Source: AC-32 sp963821495 (GTDB lineage: Bacteria > Actinomycetota > Thermoleophilia > Gaiellales > Gaiellaceae). Taken from it: a stretch of DNA of 64,000 bases. The translations under genes and the position numbers were made by a program. Shown piece after piece: positions 42,994-52,024 of the stretch (the stretch's first letter is position 1; the number at the start of each line of letters is the position of its first letter). Location of the stretch: NCBI GenBank assembly GCA_963821495.1, contig CAWGEA010000003.1:496001-560000 (forward strand), given 5' to 3'. A model generated the notes under the pieces. That model worked only from the letters and a program-made list of their open reading frames with translations, made no database searches and had not been told where the DNA came from.

Positions 42994-44153
42994 ACCGCGG
43001 CGTCGCCGGGATCGGCGTCGCCAGCTTCTTCTCCGACGTCAGCCACGAGGTGCCGACCTCGCTCCTTCCCGCGCTGCTGACGACGACGCTGGGGGCGCCC
43101 GCGGCGGCGCTCGGGACGATCGAGGGCATCGCCGACGGGATCGCGGGCGCGGCGAAACTGGCCGGAGGCGCGCTCGCGGACGATCCGGGTCGCCGCCGCG
43201 CGACCGCGATGGGCGGCTACACGGCGACCGCCATCCTGAGCGCGTTGATCGGCGCGGCAGTGGCCGTCTGGCAGGTCGCGATCCTGCGTTCAGCCGCCTG
43301 GCTCTCCCGCGGCCTGCGCACCCCCTCGCGCAACGCGCTCCTGACGGACGTGGTCGTCCCGGAGGCGTACGGCCGCGCGTACGGGTTCGAGCGGGCGATG
43401 GACAACGCGGGCGCGATCGCCGGGCCGCTGCTCGCGCTCCTGCTCCTTTCGCTCGTCGGCGTGCGCGACGCGATCCTGATCTCCGTCGTCCCGGGGTTGC
43501 TGGCCGCGCTGGCGATCTTCATCGCGGTGAGGTCGGCCCGGCGGCTCGAGCAACACGAGCGGCCGCCGCTGCGGATCCGCATCCGGCCCGTGCTCCACGG
43601 GCGGCTGGGACGGCTGCTCGGCGCCGTCACCGCGTTCGAGCTCGGCAACGCCGCGGCGACGCTGCTGATCCTGCGGGCGACGAATCTGCTCTCGCCCGGC
43701 CACGGCCACGACTCGGCGGTGAAGCTCGCCGTCCTGCTCTACGCCGCCTACAACGCTGCCGCGATGCTGACGAGCGTTCCCGCGGGGCACACGACCGACC
43801 GGCGCGGCGCGACCGGGGTGCTCGTGGTCGGCGCCCTCGCCGTGCTCGCGGCCTACGTCGGCTTCGCTCTCGCGGGCACCAGCGTCGCGCTGCTCGCGGT
43901 GCTGTTCGCGCTCGCCGGGACCGGCAAGGGCGCGGTCGAGACGGCGCAGAGCGCGGCCGTTGCCCTGCTCGCGCCGCCGGACCTGCTCGGCTCGGCCTTC
44001 GGCGCGCTTGCCGCGGTCCAGAGCTTTGCCAACCTCGCGGCCTCGGCGCTCGCGGGCGCCCTCTGGACGCTCGTCTCCCCGCGCGTCGCGTTCCTCTACC
44101 TGGCAGGCTGGGCGGCCGTGAGCGCGGTTGCCCTGATCGCGGTGCGGCGATGA
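42975..44153 (+). CDS. MFS transporter
   Basis: A 392-aa carrier with 12 helices. The opening GVASFFSDVSHEVPTSLLPA and the loop DDPGRRRATAM are typical of a bacterial MFS branch of unknown substrate. The GTG start is inside the end of the ATPase gene, and the stop overlaps the ATG of the aminotransferase gene (ATGA). It could export amino acids released from imported peptides or import a second substrate; this is inference from position. Confidence 0.85.
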   Translation: MHPRWLNRGVAGIGVASFFSDVSHEVPTSLLPALLTTTLGAPAAALGTIEGIADGIAGAAKLAGGALADDPGRRRATAMGGYTATAILSALIGAAVAVWQVAILRSAAWLSRGLRTPSRNALLTDVVVPEAYGRAYGFERAMDNAGAIAGPLLALLLLSLVGVRDAILISVVPGLLAALAIFIAVRSARRLEQHERPPLRIRIRPVLHGRLGRLLGAVTAFELGNAAATLLILRATNLLSPGHGHDSAVKLAVLLYAAYNAAAMLTSVPAGHTTDRRGATGVLVVGALAVLAAYVGFALAGTSVALLAVLFALAGTGKGAVETAQSAAVALLAPPDLLGSAFGALAAVQSFANLAASALAGALWTLVSPRVAFLYLAGWAAVSAVALIAVRR

Positions 44154-45484
44154 GCGCCGAGGCGCTGCTGCAGCGCGAGCTCGAGCGCTTCGAGCGCGAG
44201 CACCCGCGCTCGCGCGAGCTTGCGAGCGAGGCGAAGCGCTCGCTGCTGAGCGGCGTGCCGATGCCCTGGATGATCCGCTGGCCGGGCGGCTTCCCGGTGT
44301 TCGCGGCCGAGGCCCACGGTGCGCGCTTCACCGACGTCGACGGCCGCGAGTACGTCGACTTCTGTCTCGGCGACACCGCGGCGATGACCGGCCACTCGCC
44401 GGAGCCGACGGTGCGCGCGGTCGCCGAGCAGGCGGCGCGCGGGATCACGCTGATGCTGCCGAGCGAGGACGCGCTCTGGGTGGGCGTCGAGCTCACGCGC
44501 CGCTTCGGGCTCGCCCGCTGGCAGTTCGCGCTCACCGCGACCGACGCCAACCGCTTCGCGATCCGCCTCGCGCGCGAGCTCACGGGTCGCCCGAAGATCC
44601 TCGTCTTCAACTGGTGCTACCACGGCTCCGTCGACGAGACCTTCGCGACCCTGAACGGCGGTTCCGTCGTCTCGCGCGATGGGAACGTCGGCCCGCCGGT
44701 CGCGCTCGACGAGACGACGCGCGTCGTCGAGTGGAACGACGTCGAGGCGCTCGAGCGGGAGCTTGCGCATGGTGACGTCGCCTGCGTGCTCGCCGAGCCG
44801 GCGCTGACCAACATCGGCATCGTCCTGCCGGAGCCGGGCTTCCACGACGCGCTGCGGGCCGCGACGCGCGAGACGGGCACGTTGCTGATCATCGACGAGA
44901 CGCACACGATCTGCGCGGGGCCCGGGGGCTACACCGCGGGGTACGGGCTGGAGCCCGACGTGCTCACGATCGGGAAGGCGATCGCGGCCGGGATCCCGGC
45001 GGCGGCGTACGGCTTCTCGGCCGAGATCGCCGGGCGGCTCGAGGCGCTGCTGCCGGCCGACGAGAAGGCCGACGTCGGCGGGATCGGCGGCACGGTGGCG
45101 GCGAACGTGCTCTCGCTCGCGGCCACTCGGGCCACGCTCGCGGAGGTGCTCACGGACGAGGCGTTCGAGCGGATGATCGCGCTGGGCGAGCGCTTCGAGG
45201 CCGGCGTCGCCGGGGCGATCGAGCGGCACGGGCTGCCGTGGCACGTGACGAGGCTCGGCTGCCGGGTCGAGTACCTCTTCCGGTCCGAGCACCCGCGCAA
45301 CGGCAGCGAGGCGGCTGCCGGAGGGAATGCGCTGCTCGACCGGCTGATCCACCTCTACGCGCTCAACCGCGGGATCCTGCTGACACCGTTCCACAACATG
45401 GCGCTGATGTCGCCGGCGACGTCCGAGGCCGACGTCGACCTGCACACGGAAGTCTTCGACGAGGCGGCACGCGAACTGGCTTGA
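44150..45484 (+). CDS. Class III aminotransferase (glutamate-1-semialdehyde aminomutase-like)
   Basis: A 444-aa PLP enzyme of fold type I. Conserved blocks are VDFCLGDTAAMTGHSP, WCYHGSVDETF (cofactor phosphate region), LLIIDETHTICAGPGGYT with the PLP-binding Asp, and LTIGKAIAAGIPAAAYG with the catalytic Lys. It resembles GSA aminomutase-type enzymes but its place at the end of a peptide-uptake operon suggests amino-acid transamination or racemisation, not tetrapyrrole synthesis. One oddity: the usual STG(T/S)EA motif reads ALTATDANRFAIRLAR. ATGA overlap with the MFS gene. Confidence 0.88.
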   Translation: MSAEALLQRELERFEREHPRSRELASEAKRSLLSGVPMPWMIRWPGGFPVFAAEAHGARFTDVDGREYVDFCLGDTAAMTGHSPEPTVRAVAEQAARGITLMLPSEDALWVGVELTRRFGLARWQFALTATDANRFAIRLARELTGRPKILVFNWCYHGSVDETFATLNGGSVVSRDGNVGPPVALDETTRVVEWNDVEALERELAHGDVACVLAEPALTNIGIVLPEPGFHDALRAATRETGTLLIIDETHTICAGPGGYTAGYGLEPDVLTIGKAIAAGIPAAAYGFSAEIAGRLEALLPADEKADVGGIGGTVAANVLSLAATRATLAEVLTDEAFERMIALGERFEAGVAGAIERHGLPWHVTRLGCRVEYLFRSEHPRNGSEAAAGGNALLDRLIHLYALNRGILLTPFHNMALMSPATSEADVDLHTEVFDEAARELA

Positions 45485-45553
45485 AGGACACTGGCCCATG
45501 GGAGCTGGCAGGGCCCGTTAGTGCCGATGTCTTCGATGCCTCGAGCCGTTGCG

Positions 45554-45570
45554 CGCGGGCCAGGCCCGCG
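45554..45570 (+). terminator. GC hairpin after the peptide operon
   Basis: CGCGGGC-CAG-GCCCGCG (7-base stem, 3-base loop) lies 70 bases past the aminotransferase stop. No T-run follows, so termination strength is uncertain. Nothing else is recognised in 45485-45586. Confidence 0.45.
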
Positions 45571-45586
45571 TCGACGTCGAGCGGCA

Positions 45587-45592
45587 TATGAT
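45587..45592 (+). promoter_or_regulatory. -10 box TATGAT upstream of the UspA gene
   Basis: TATGAT, close to the sigma-A consensus, lies 27 bases before ATG 45619, with TAGGAG between. No clear -35 is visible. Confidence 0.4.
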
Positions 45593-45618
45593 CGCCAGCC
45601 GACTAGGAGTCGTCGCGC

Positions 45619-46023
45619 ATGAAGCACATTCTCGTGGGGTTTGACGGGTCGACAAACGCGCGCCGCGCGCTCGAGGAGGCTTTGGACGTCGCGCGAGCCG
45701 ACACGCGCATCACGGTCGTCGCGGCTGCACAGGCACCCGCGCCGCCCGGCCAGGTTCTGCCGGTGGGGGCCGAGGGTCTCGAGGAGCGACGGCGAGAGCT
45801 CGAGGACGCGCGACGACGGCTGGCCGAGCTGGGGCGAGACGCCGAGCTTGTGGCGGTGTCGGGGGCGCCCGCCGACGTACTCGTCGAGGAAGCGGAAAAG
45901 CGAGGGGCAGACCTCATTGTCGTGGGACGACGAGGCCTCAGCGGTGCCGAGCGACTTGCAATGGGCTCCGTGAGCTCGAAGGTCGCCCGGACGGCGCGAT
46001 GCAGTGTGCTGATCGCGCGCTGA
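45619..46023 (+). CDS. Universal stress protein (UspA) family
   Basis: A 134-aa single-domain UspA protein, MKHILVGFDGSTNARRALEE at the start. The ATP-binding motif is intact: VVGRRGLSGAERLAMGSVS, matching G-2x-G-9x-G-S. It should bind ATP, unlike the more divergent copy at 17703. It is transcribed alone. Its codon use seems less extreme in GC than the adjacent operon. Confidence 0.92.
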   Translation: MKHILVGFDGSTNARRALEEALDVARADTRITVVAAAQAPAPPGQVLPVGAEGLEERRRELEDARRRLAELGRDAELVAVSGAPADVLVEEAEKRGADLIVVGRRGLSGAERLAMGSVSSKVARTARCSVLIAR

Positions 46024-46044
46024 CCCCTTTCACACCGTCCTCGA

Positions 46045-46260
46045 CTAGGGCAAGCGCTCCTGGTCGTAGCTCTTCTTGTCCTTCTCACGCCACTTTGCCT
46101 CGTAGGCCTCTGCCTCGGCGAACTCCTGCTCCGTCAGCGCTCTTGCTCGCGCGTCTTCGTTCGCAGGATGCTCGCCGGCGACTGTTCTGCGACGTGTGGC
46201 CACGAAGCCGACGACGACCAAGGGTACGGCGACCAGGGCAAAGACGATCCACGGGAACAC
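46045..46260 (-). CDS. Small membrane-anchored hypothetical protein
   Basis: A 71-aa protein with one N-terminal helix (FPWIVFALVAVPLVVVGFVA) and a charged, probably coiled-coil tail ending in EKDKKSYDQERLP. It starts at GTG 46260. It is convergent with UspA (21 bases between stops). Family not recognised. Confidence 0.6.
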   Translation of the reverse strand: MFPWIVFALVAVPLVVVGFVATRRRTVAGEHPANEDARARALTEQEFAEAEAYEAKWREKDKKSYDQERLP

Positions 46261-46381
46261 GCGGCCAGCGTACCTTCACCCGCGAGCAGCCCGCACCATG
46301 GGACGACCGGGTGCGTCGGGGGGAGCGCCCAGTTGGGCGGCCGTTGAACGATCCCATCGGCCGAGCGAGGGGTTCACGCCA

Positions 46382-47245
46382 CTACAGAGCACGCGCACTC
46401 GTCCGCGCCCGTACCTGATCGACAAGCTCTGCCGTGGAGACGGTGGCGATGCCGTGACGTTCGCCGGCGCGAAGGATTGGTCCGCCGATCGCGTCGAGCT
46501 CGGGCTGTCGCCCTGCCGCAACGTCCTTCTGCATCGAGCTGCGCATTGCCGCGGGCGCGGCGCTGTGGAGGATCCGCAGCGTATCGGCGTCGATGCAGGC
46601 ACCCTCAGCCGTCGCGGCAGCGAGCGCTTCTTCACGGCAGTCGGTGAAACGTGGATCGTCGCGCGCGATCCCGAGCGGGACGGCGAGCGCGCTCGTCATG
46701 AGCGCGATCGGCGCCAGGAAGACCAGCTTCTCCCACAGCAACGACAGCTCGTCGTCGCGGACCAGGCAATCGATGCCGGCGCGCCGCAGCTCCTCGGCGA
46801 CCGCGTCCGCATCGGCAAGCTCGACCTGCAGAAACGGCGACGTCTGCTGAACACGGAATCCCGACACGCGCTCGGACTCGACCCGGATCGCAGCACCGGC
46901 AACGCGCTGGTACCGGTTCCGGAGGATGCGGACGTGGTCGACGCCATTGAGCAGCGGGACTACCAGTGCTTGCCCGACACGCTGGGCCGGAACTAACGAA
47001 AGCGCGCTCTCGAGCTCTGTCGCCTTCGTCGCAACCCAGACGACATCGACGTCGCGATCGAGCAGCGACGCGGCTGGAACCTCGACCTCGAACCGGCCCA
47101 GGACCGCGCTCTCGATCGCCAGCCGACCCCCGTAGCGCGTAAGCGTCTCCGGGCGAAGCAGCAAGAGAACTTCCGCGCTCGAACGAGCGAGGGCTCCCGC
47201 CAGGAGGCCGCCGATCCCGCCGCCACCCAATACGGCATGCCGCAT
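46382..47245 (-). CDS. 2-dehydropantoate 2-reductase-like (ApbA/PanE family)
   Basis: A 287-aa NADP-dependent reductase-like protein. The N-terminal motif HAVLGGGGIGGLLAGALA binds the cofactor, WVATKATELE holds the conserved Lys of the family, and the C-terminal helix has GRQPELDAIGGPILRAGERH. Family members reduce ketopantoate in CoA synthesis, but many are paralogues with other 2-oxo acids. ATG at 47245 is chosen because the glycine motif follows immediately; a longer frame exists upstream. The 120 bases downstream hold no recognised feature. Confidence 0.85.
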   Translation of the reverse strand: MRHAVLGGGGIGGLLAGALARSSAEVLLLLRPETLTRYGGRLAIESAVLGRFEVEVPAASLLDRDVDVVWVATKATELESALSLVPAQRVGQALVVPLLNGVDHVRILRNRYQRVAGAAIRVESERVSGFRVQQTSPFLQVELADADAVAEELRRAGIDCLVRDDELSLLWEKLVFLAPIALMTSALAVPLGIARDDPRFTDCREEALAAATAEGACIDADTLRILHSAAPAAMRSSMQKDVAAGRQPELDAIGGPILRAGERHGIATVSTAELVDQVRARTSARAL

Positions 47246-47432
47246 CAGACCCCGTACGTTCTCACAGCCTCGCGGCGCCGGGTCAGGCGCACTCCCGTGG
47301 AGCGGGACGCGTTCCGAGCCGCCGTCCGGGCTCAGGTGACATTCCCGCATGTTGGCCCACAATGTTGAGCTCGTCCTCGATTGTCGCCTGACTTAGAGTT
47401 CCGTCACTCGAAGCGACGATAGGGGGTCGGGC

Positions 47433-48107
47433 ATGGCTGACTGGGCGGTGAATCACCTTGAAGATATTCGCGAGCTGCAGACCGTTGGAGAGTGCCCGAT
47501 ACGGCCTGTGCGTCACCACTTCGGGATCACCTCGTTCGGAGTGAACGCCTGGACCGCGAAGGCGGCCGGCGACCGGCTGATCAACGAACACGAGGAAGAT
47601 CCCGGAAGCGAGGAGCTCTACATCGTCATCAGCGGACGGGCGATCTTCGAGCTCGACGGCGAGCGGCGCGAGGCAGGCGAAGGCACGTTCATCTTCGCCG
47701 CCCCGGGCGTCAGGCGGACAGCGTTCGCCGAGGAGGCCGGAACCACGGTGGTCGCCGTCGGCGGAACGGCGGGGAAGGCGTACGACCCCGTGGGCTGGGA
47801 GTTGTGGTACCCCCTGCGGAAACAGTACGAGGCCGGTAACTACGCCGACGTGGTGCCGAAGCTGCGCGAGGTCGTCGCCGAAGCGCCGCAGTACGGGTTG
47901 CTGTTCTACAACCTCGCGTGTCTCGAGAGCCTCACCGGCCAGGAAGCAGAAGCGATCGAACACCTGCGAACGGCGATCGAGCTGTCCGAGCAGTTCCGCG
48001 CCTACGCACGACAGGACTCGGATCTCGACGCGATTCGCGACGATCCTGCGGTGAAGGAGCTGCTCGCGAGCGACGAGAGCGGCACGCCGGCCGATTCCGG
48101 TCACTGA
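47433..48107 (+). CDS. Cupin-domain protein with C-terminal TPR
   Basis: A 224-aa protein. The cupin part (about residues 25-115) has the pattern INEHEEDPGSEELYIVISGR and a later FIFAAPGVRRTAFAEE; the metal site would use H and E of the first motif. The C-terminal ~90 residues contain a TPR-like pair (YEAGNYADVVPKLREVVAEA, LLFYNLACLESLTGQ). It may be a small sensor or adaptor. The ATG is preceded by a G-rich stretch (AGGGGGTCGGGC). The 187-base gap before it is divergent with the reductase gene and holds no clear operator. Confidence 0.82.
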   Translation: MADWAVNHLEDIRELQTVGECPIRPVRHHFGITSFGVNAWTAKAAGDRLINEHEEDPGSEELYIVISGRAIFELDGERREAGEGTFIFAAPGVRRTAFAEEAGTTVVAVGGTAGKAYDPVGWELWYPLRKQYEAGNYADVVPKLREVVAEAPQYGLLFYNLACLESLTGQEAEAIEHLRTAIELSEQFRAYARQDSDLDAIRDDPAVKELLASDESGTPADSGH

Positions 48108-48124
48108 CGCGGGCGCCGGGTTCG

Positions 48125-49141
48125 GTGCAATCGCGACTCAGGGTCAAGCGGCAGCAGATCCTGGCGTTCCGACGGCGAGTCGGCGCGCTCGACGAGCGCA
48201 TGCCGAAGGGCTCGGAGTCGCTGCGGCGGGCGGCGTGGGCCGGCCTGCAGGACAGCATGCCGAGAGCCGCGCTGCTCTCGTTGCACGCGCGGGTCGACGG
48301 GGTCGAGTCGTCGACGTGGGAGGATCCCTCGCTCGCCCAGCTGTGGGGCCCTCGTTACAGCACCTATGTCGTCGCGAAGCGCGACTTCGCGCTGTTCTCG
48401 CTCGGGAGGCTTCCCGACAACGCCAAGGGCCGGCTTCGGGCCGAGCGCATGGCCGAGCGGTTGCACGCCCAGCTCGACGGCAGACGGATGACGGACCGGG
48501 AGGTTGCGCGCGCGCTCGGCGTCGGCAACGCGGTCAGGTACGCCGCGACCACGGGTACGGTCGCCATCCGCTGGGAGGGCGCGCGTGCGCCGACGGTCTG
48601 GACGGTCGTCGCCGCGGAGGTCGACCCGGCCGATGCCTGTCGCGAGCTCGCTCGACGCTACCTCCGCATCTTCGGACCCGCGACGGCGGTCGGGTTCGCC
48701 CGCTGGGCGGGAATCTCCCGCCGGTCGGCGACTGACGCATTCGCGTCGCTCGAGGGATCGCTGCTGCCGGTTCGATCGCCGCTTGGCGACGAGTGGCTGG
48801 TCGCAGAAGACGAGCCGGCGATTCGTGCCGGCGAGACGGTCGCCGCGCCCGCGCGCCTGCTGCCGAGCGGCGATGCCTACTTCCTGCTCGATGGAGCACA
48901 GCGCGAGCTTCTGGTTCCGCGCGAGGACCGGCGGCAGCGTCTTTGGACGCCCCGCGTGTGGCCGGGGGCGCTCCTCGTGGACGGCGAGATCCGCGGAACC
49001 TGGAGACGAGCGCAGCACACCGTGCGGATCGACGCCTGGGTCCGTCTCGCGCGCGGAACGCGCGACACGATCGAGGCCGAGGCCAACGCCCTGCCGCTTC
49101 CAGGCCTCGACCGGCCGATCGAGGTGGTCTGGAACACATGA
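48125..49141 (+). CDS. Winged-helix DNA-binding protein (AlkZ-like, HTH_42)
   Basis: A 338-aa protein of the winged helix DNA-binding family that includes AlkZ-type DNA glycosylases. Typical blocks are WGPRYSTYVVAKRDFALFSL, ARWAGISRRSATDAF, RLLPSGDAYFLL and DGEIRGTWRR. It may remove modified or crosslinked bases, but the catalytic QΦQ-type motif known from AlkZ is not clear here, so the enzymatic role is uncertain. The GTG at 48125 is the first start downstream of the cupin gene stop (18 bases). Confidence 0.78.
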   Translation: MQSRLRVKRQQILAFRRRVGALDERMPKGSESLRRAAWAGLQDSMPRAALLSLHARVDGVESSTWEDPSLAQLWGPRYSTYVVAKRDFALFSLGRLPDNAKGRLRAERMAERLHAQLDGRRMTDREVARALGVGNAVRYAATTGTVAIRWEGARAPTVWTVVAAEVDPADACRELARRYLRIFGPATAVGFARWAGISRRSATDAFASLEGSLLPVRSPLGDEWLVAEDEPAIRAGETVAAPARLLPSGDAYFLLDGAQRELLVPREDRRQRLWTPRVWPGALLVDGEIRGTWRRAQHTVRIDAWVRLARGTRDTIEAEANALPLPGLDRPIEVVWNT

Positions 49142-49211
49142 GCGGCGTCTCCCATGTCGAGGCGAACTCGGGTGCTCGCAAGCGCCCCGGCCACTAGCGA
49201 CACACGGACGC

Positions 49212-50270
49212 CTGCTACGGGTCGCCGGCGCCGCCCTTTCGACGGCCGCCCTGGTTGCCGCTCTGCTCACTGTCTCGGCGGGCGGCACGAGCCGGGGCAT
49301 CAGCGTGCCACCGGGTTTCCGCGTCGAGACGTTCGCGCGCGGGCTCTCGCAGCCGACGGCGATGGCGTACGGCCCGGACAACCGGATCTACGTCACGCAG
49401 ACCGGCGGCTCGCTCGTCCGCATCCGCCGCGGCACACGTCGCCCGGCAGTGCTCGTGCGCGGGTTGCGCACGCCGCTCGGCCTCGCCTGGCGCGGCCACG
49501 ACCTGTTCGTCTCGGAGCAGGGGCGCCTGGAGCGGTTCACTCTGCGCGGCGGTCGCCTGGTGGGACGCCGGGTGATCGTGCGGGGGCTCCCGTTCGGGGA
49601 GCACCAGCAGGACAACGTCGTGCTCGGCCGCGACGGCCGCCTCTACTGGGGCAGCGGCTCGACCTGCGACGCCTGCAGGGAGCGCGACGCGCGCAGCGCG
49701 GCCGTGCTCTCGCTGCGGCGCGACGGCTCCGGTCTGCGCGTCGAAGCGCGCGGCCTGCGCAACCCGTACGGCCTCGCGTTCCAGCCGGGCACAGGCCGCC
49801 TCTACGCCTCGGTCAACGGTCAGGACGCCCTCGGCACGCCGAGCGACCCCGAGCCGGCCGAGATGGCGGTCGTGATCCGCCGCGGCGCGTTCTACGGCTG
49901 GCCGCGCTGCTGGCCGAACGCGCGCACGCTGACCATGAGCGGCAGCTGCGCGGGCGTCACCCGACCGGCGGCCTATCTCGAGCCGCACTCCTCGGCCGAC
50001 GGGATCGCCTTCTACACCGGCCGCACCTTCCCGCGGGCCTACCGCGGGAGCCTGTTCGTCGCCGAGTGGGGCCAGTACCTGAGCAACCGCTTCGGCCGGC
50101 GCGTCGTCCGTTTGCAGCTGCGGCCGAACGGCGCCGCAGCGCGCGTGACCTCGTTCGCCTCCGGCTTCGCGCACCCGCTCGCGTTGCTGGTCGACAAGCG
50201 CGGCGGCCTGCTCGTCGCCGACTGGGGCCGCGGCGTCGTCTACCGGATCCAGGCGCGCGGCAGGAAGTAG
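49212..50270 (+). CDS. PQQ-dependent sugar dehydrogenase-like (sorbosone dehydrogenase family), secreted
   Basis: About 352 aa. A signal-type helix (RVAGAALSTAALVAALLTVS) is followed by PPGFRVETFARGLSQPTAMA, LFVSEQGRLERF, GEHQQDNVVLGRDGRLYWGS and RNPYGLAFQPGTGRLY, the hallmarks of soluble glucose/sorbosone dehydrogenase propellers. The conserved catalytic His is in GEHQQDN. No ATG, GTG or TTG is available before the signal helix; CTG at 49212 is the only start that keeps it. GTG within SVPPGF would give a leaderless cytosolic form. It oxidises an aldose or aldehyde outside the cell if PQQ is available. Confidence 0.82.
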   Translation: MLRVAGAALSTAALVAALLTVSAGGTSRGISVPPGFRVETFARGLSQPTAMAYGPDNRIYVTQTGGSLVRIRRGTRRPAVLVRGLRTPLGLAWRGHDLFVSEQGRLERFTLRGGRLVGRRVIVRGLPFGEHQQDNVVLGRDGRLYWGSGSTCDACRERDARSAAVLSLRRDGSGLRVEARGLRNPYGLAFQPGTGRLYASVNGQDALGTPSDPEPAEMAVVIRRGAFYGWPRCWPNARTLTMSGSCAGVTRPAAYLEPHSSADGIAFYTGRTFPRAYRGSLFVAEWGQYLSNRFGRRVVRLQLRPNGAAARVTSFASGFAHPLALLVDKRGGLLVADWGRGVVYRIQARGRK

Positions 50271-50336
50271 TAGCCCGCAGCCGCGGTCCGGGCGTCCTCG
50301 GATTCGGTTTCGCACCGGACCGGCGACCCTGAACCC

Positions 50337-50762
50337 ATGAGTCTCACCGCATCGGCCAGATCGATTCCCGGCACGCTGCGCCAGGAGGTCGTGATCGGCG
50401 ACGGCCACCGCCTCGTGACCGACGAGCCCGAGCGGCTCGGCGGCGATGGCAGCGCGCCGGCGCCCCACGAGCTGCTCCCCGCGGCGCTCGCCTCCTGCAT
50501 CTCGACCACACTCGTCATGTACGCGCGCACGAAGAAGTGGGAGCTGCGCCGCGTGGACGTCGACGTCGAGTACGACCACCGCTCGACGCCGAGGTCGTTC
50601 GAGATCGACGTCCGCGTCGAGGGCGACCTCGACGACGAGCAGGTCGCGCGCCTGGAGCGCGTCGCCGAGTCGTGCCCGCTGCGCCGCGCGCTCGAGACCG
50701 GCTTCGAGTTTCACGAGCACGTCGGCACCGGCTCCCGGGCCGGGGTCGGAGGAGCCGCGTGA
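50337..50762 (+). CDS. OsmC family peroxiredoxin-like protein
   Basis: A 141-aa OsmC/Ohr-type protein. The two redox Cys are seen in LPAALASCISTTLV and VAESCPLRRAL, the canonical peroxidatic and resolving positions. It is the first gene of a sulfur-handling operon and overlaps the following gene (GTGA), suggesting a role in hydroperoxide or persulfide detoxification alongside sulfide oxidation. Confidence 0.9.
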   Translation: MSLTASARSIPGTLRQEVVIGDGHRLVTDEPERLGGDGSAPAPHELLPAALASCISTTLVMYARTKKWELRRVDVDVEYDHRSTPRSFEIDVRVEGDLDDEQVARLERVAESCPLRRALETGFEFHEHVGTGSRAGVGGAA

Positions 50763-52009
50763 GCGCTCGGCAGATCGTGATCCTCGGCGGCGGCACCGGG
50801 GGCACGATGGTGGCGAACCGCCTCCGGCGGCGCCTCGACCTGGACGAGGCCGAGATCCACGTCGTCGACCTCGACGACCGCCACGTCTACCAGCCGGGCC
50901 TGCTGTTCGTGCCCTTCGGGCTGACGTCCGTGGACGAGATCGTCCGGCAGCGCAGGCGCCAGCTTCGCCCCGGCGTCGTGTTCCACGAGCGCGAGGTCGA
51001 GTCCGTCGAGCTCGACGCCTCCGAGGTGCGGCTCGTCGGAGGCGACGCCCTTCGCTACGACGTGCTGGTCGTCGCGACGGGGTCGCGGTTGCAGCCGGAG
51101 GAGACGGAGGGGCTGACCGGCCCCGGCTGGAACGAGCGCGCCTTCACCTTCTACACGCCCGACGGCGCCGAGGCGCTGCGCGGCGCGCTCAACGGCTTCG
51201 ACGAGGGCCGGCTGGTCGTGAACCTCGTCGACATGCCGATCAAGTGCCCGGTCGCGCCGCTCGAGTTCGCATTTCTCGCCGACTGGTACCTCCGCGAGCG
51301 CGGCGTCCGCGAACGCGTCGAGCTCGCCTACGCGACGCCGCTCGACGGCGCGTTCACGAAGCCGATCGCCTCCGAGCGCCTCTCGGGGCTGCTGGCGGAG
51401 AAGGAGATCGAGCTCGTGACCGAGTTCAACGCGGGCGAGGTCGACGCTGTCGGAGGCAAGCTCGCCTCCTACGACGGCCGCGAGCTCGACTTCGACCTGC
51501 TCGTGACCGTGCCGCTGCACGGCGGACAGCGGTACGTGGAGCGCTCGCCGGGGCTCGGCGACGCGCTCGGGTTCGTCCCGGCCGACAAGGCGACGCTGCA
51601 GGCGGCAGCGGGCGAAAACGTCTTCGCCCTCGGCGACGCGACCGACCTGCCGACCTCGAAGGCCGGCTCGGTCACGCACTTCGAGGCCGAGGTGCTCGCG
51701 GACAACGTCGTCCGCTTCCTGGAGGGCCAGGAGCTCGAGCCCGGCTACGACGGCCACGCGAATTGCTTCATCGAGACGGGCTACAGGAAGGCGCTGCTGA
51801 TCGACTTCAACTACGAGACCGAGCCGCTACCGGGTCACTACCCCGGGTCGCTCGGGCTGCCGCTGCTGCGCGAGTCGCGCCTGAACCACCTCGGGAAGCT
51901 GCTGTTCCAGTGGGTCTACTGGCACGCGCTCCTTCCCGGGCGCGAGCTACGGGGCATCGGCCCGGCAATGCCGACCGCCGGCAAGAGGGCAGCACCGGCC
52001 CATGTCTGA
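50759..52009 (+). CDS. Sulfide:quinone oxidoreductase-like FAD protein
   Basis: A 416-aa flavoprotein with the FAD motif IVILGGGTGGTMVANRL, the ATG/GD motif DVLVVATGSR and GENVFALGDATDLP. The architecture and ending (LLFQWVYWHALLPGREL) fit the membrane-associated SQR family. One Cys (PIKCPVAPLEF) is at a position used for sulfide oxidation in some types; a second redox Cys is not clear, so the exact type and even the donor are uncertain. It is translated from GTG overlapping the OsmC stop. Confidence 0.87.
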   Translation: MSARQIVILGGGTGGTMVANRLRRRLDLDEAEIHVVDLDDRHVYQPGLLFVPFGLTSVDEIVRQRRRQLRPGVVFHEREVESVELDASEVRLVGGDALRYDVLVVATGSRLQPEETEGLTGPGWNERAFTFYTPDGAEALRGALNGFDEGRLVVNLVDMPIKCPVAPLEFAFLADWYLRERGVRERVELAYATPLDGAFTKPIASERLSGLLAEKEIELVTEFNAGEVDAVGGKLASYDGRELDFDLLVTVPLHGGQRYVERSPGLGDALGFVPADKATLQAAAGENVFALGDATDLPTSKAGSVTHFEAEVLADNVVRFLEGQELEPGYDGHANCFIETGYRKALLIDFNYETEPLPGHYPGSLGLPLLRESRLNHLGKLLFQWVYWHALLPGRELRGIGPAMPTAGKRAAPAHV

Positions 52010-52024
52010 GCAAAGGAGGACGAG

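Noticed and set aside
45485..45586. Possible gene remnant after the aminotransferase
   Set aside because: No frame has recognisable similarity. Only a hairpin and a promoter-like box are supported.
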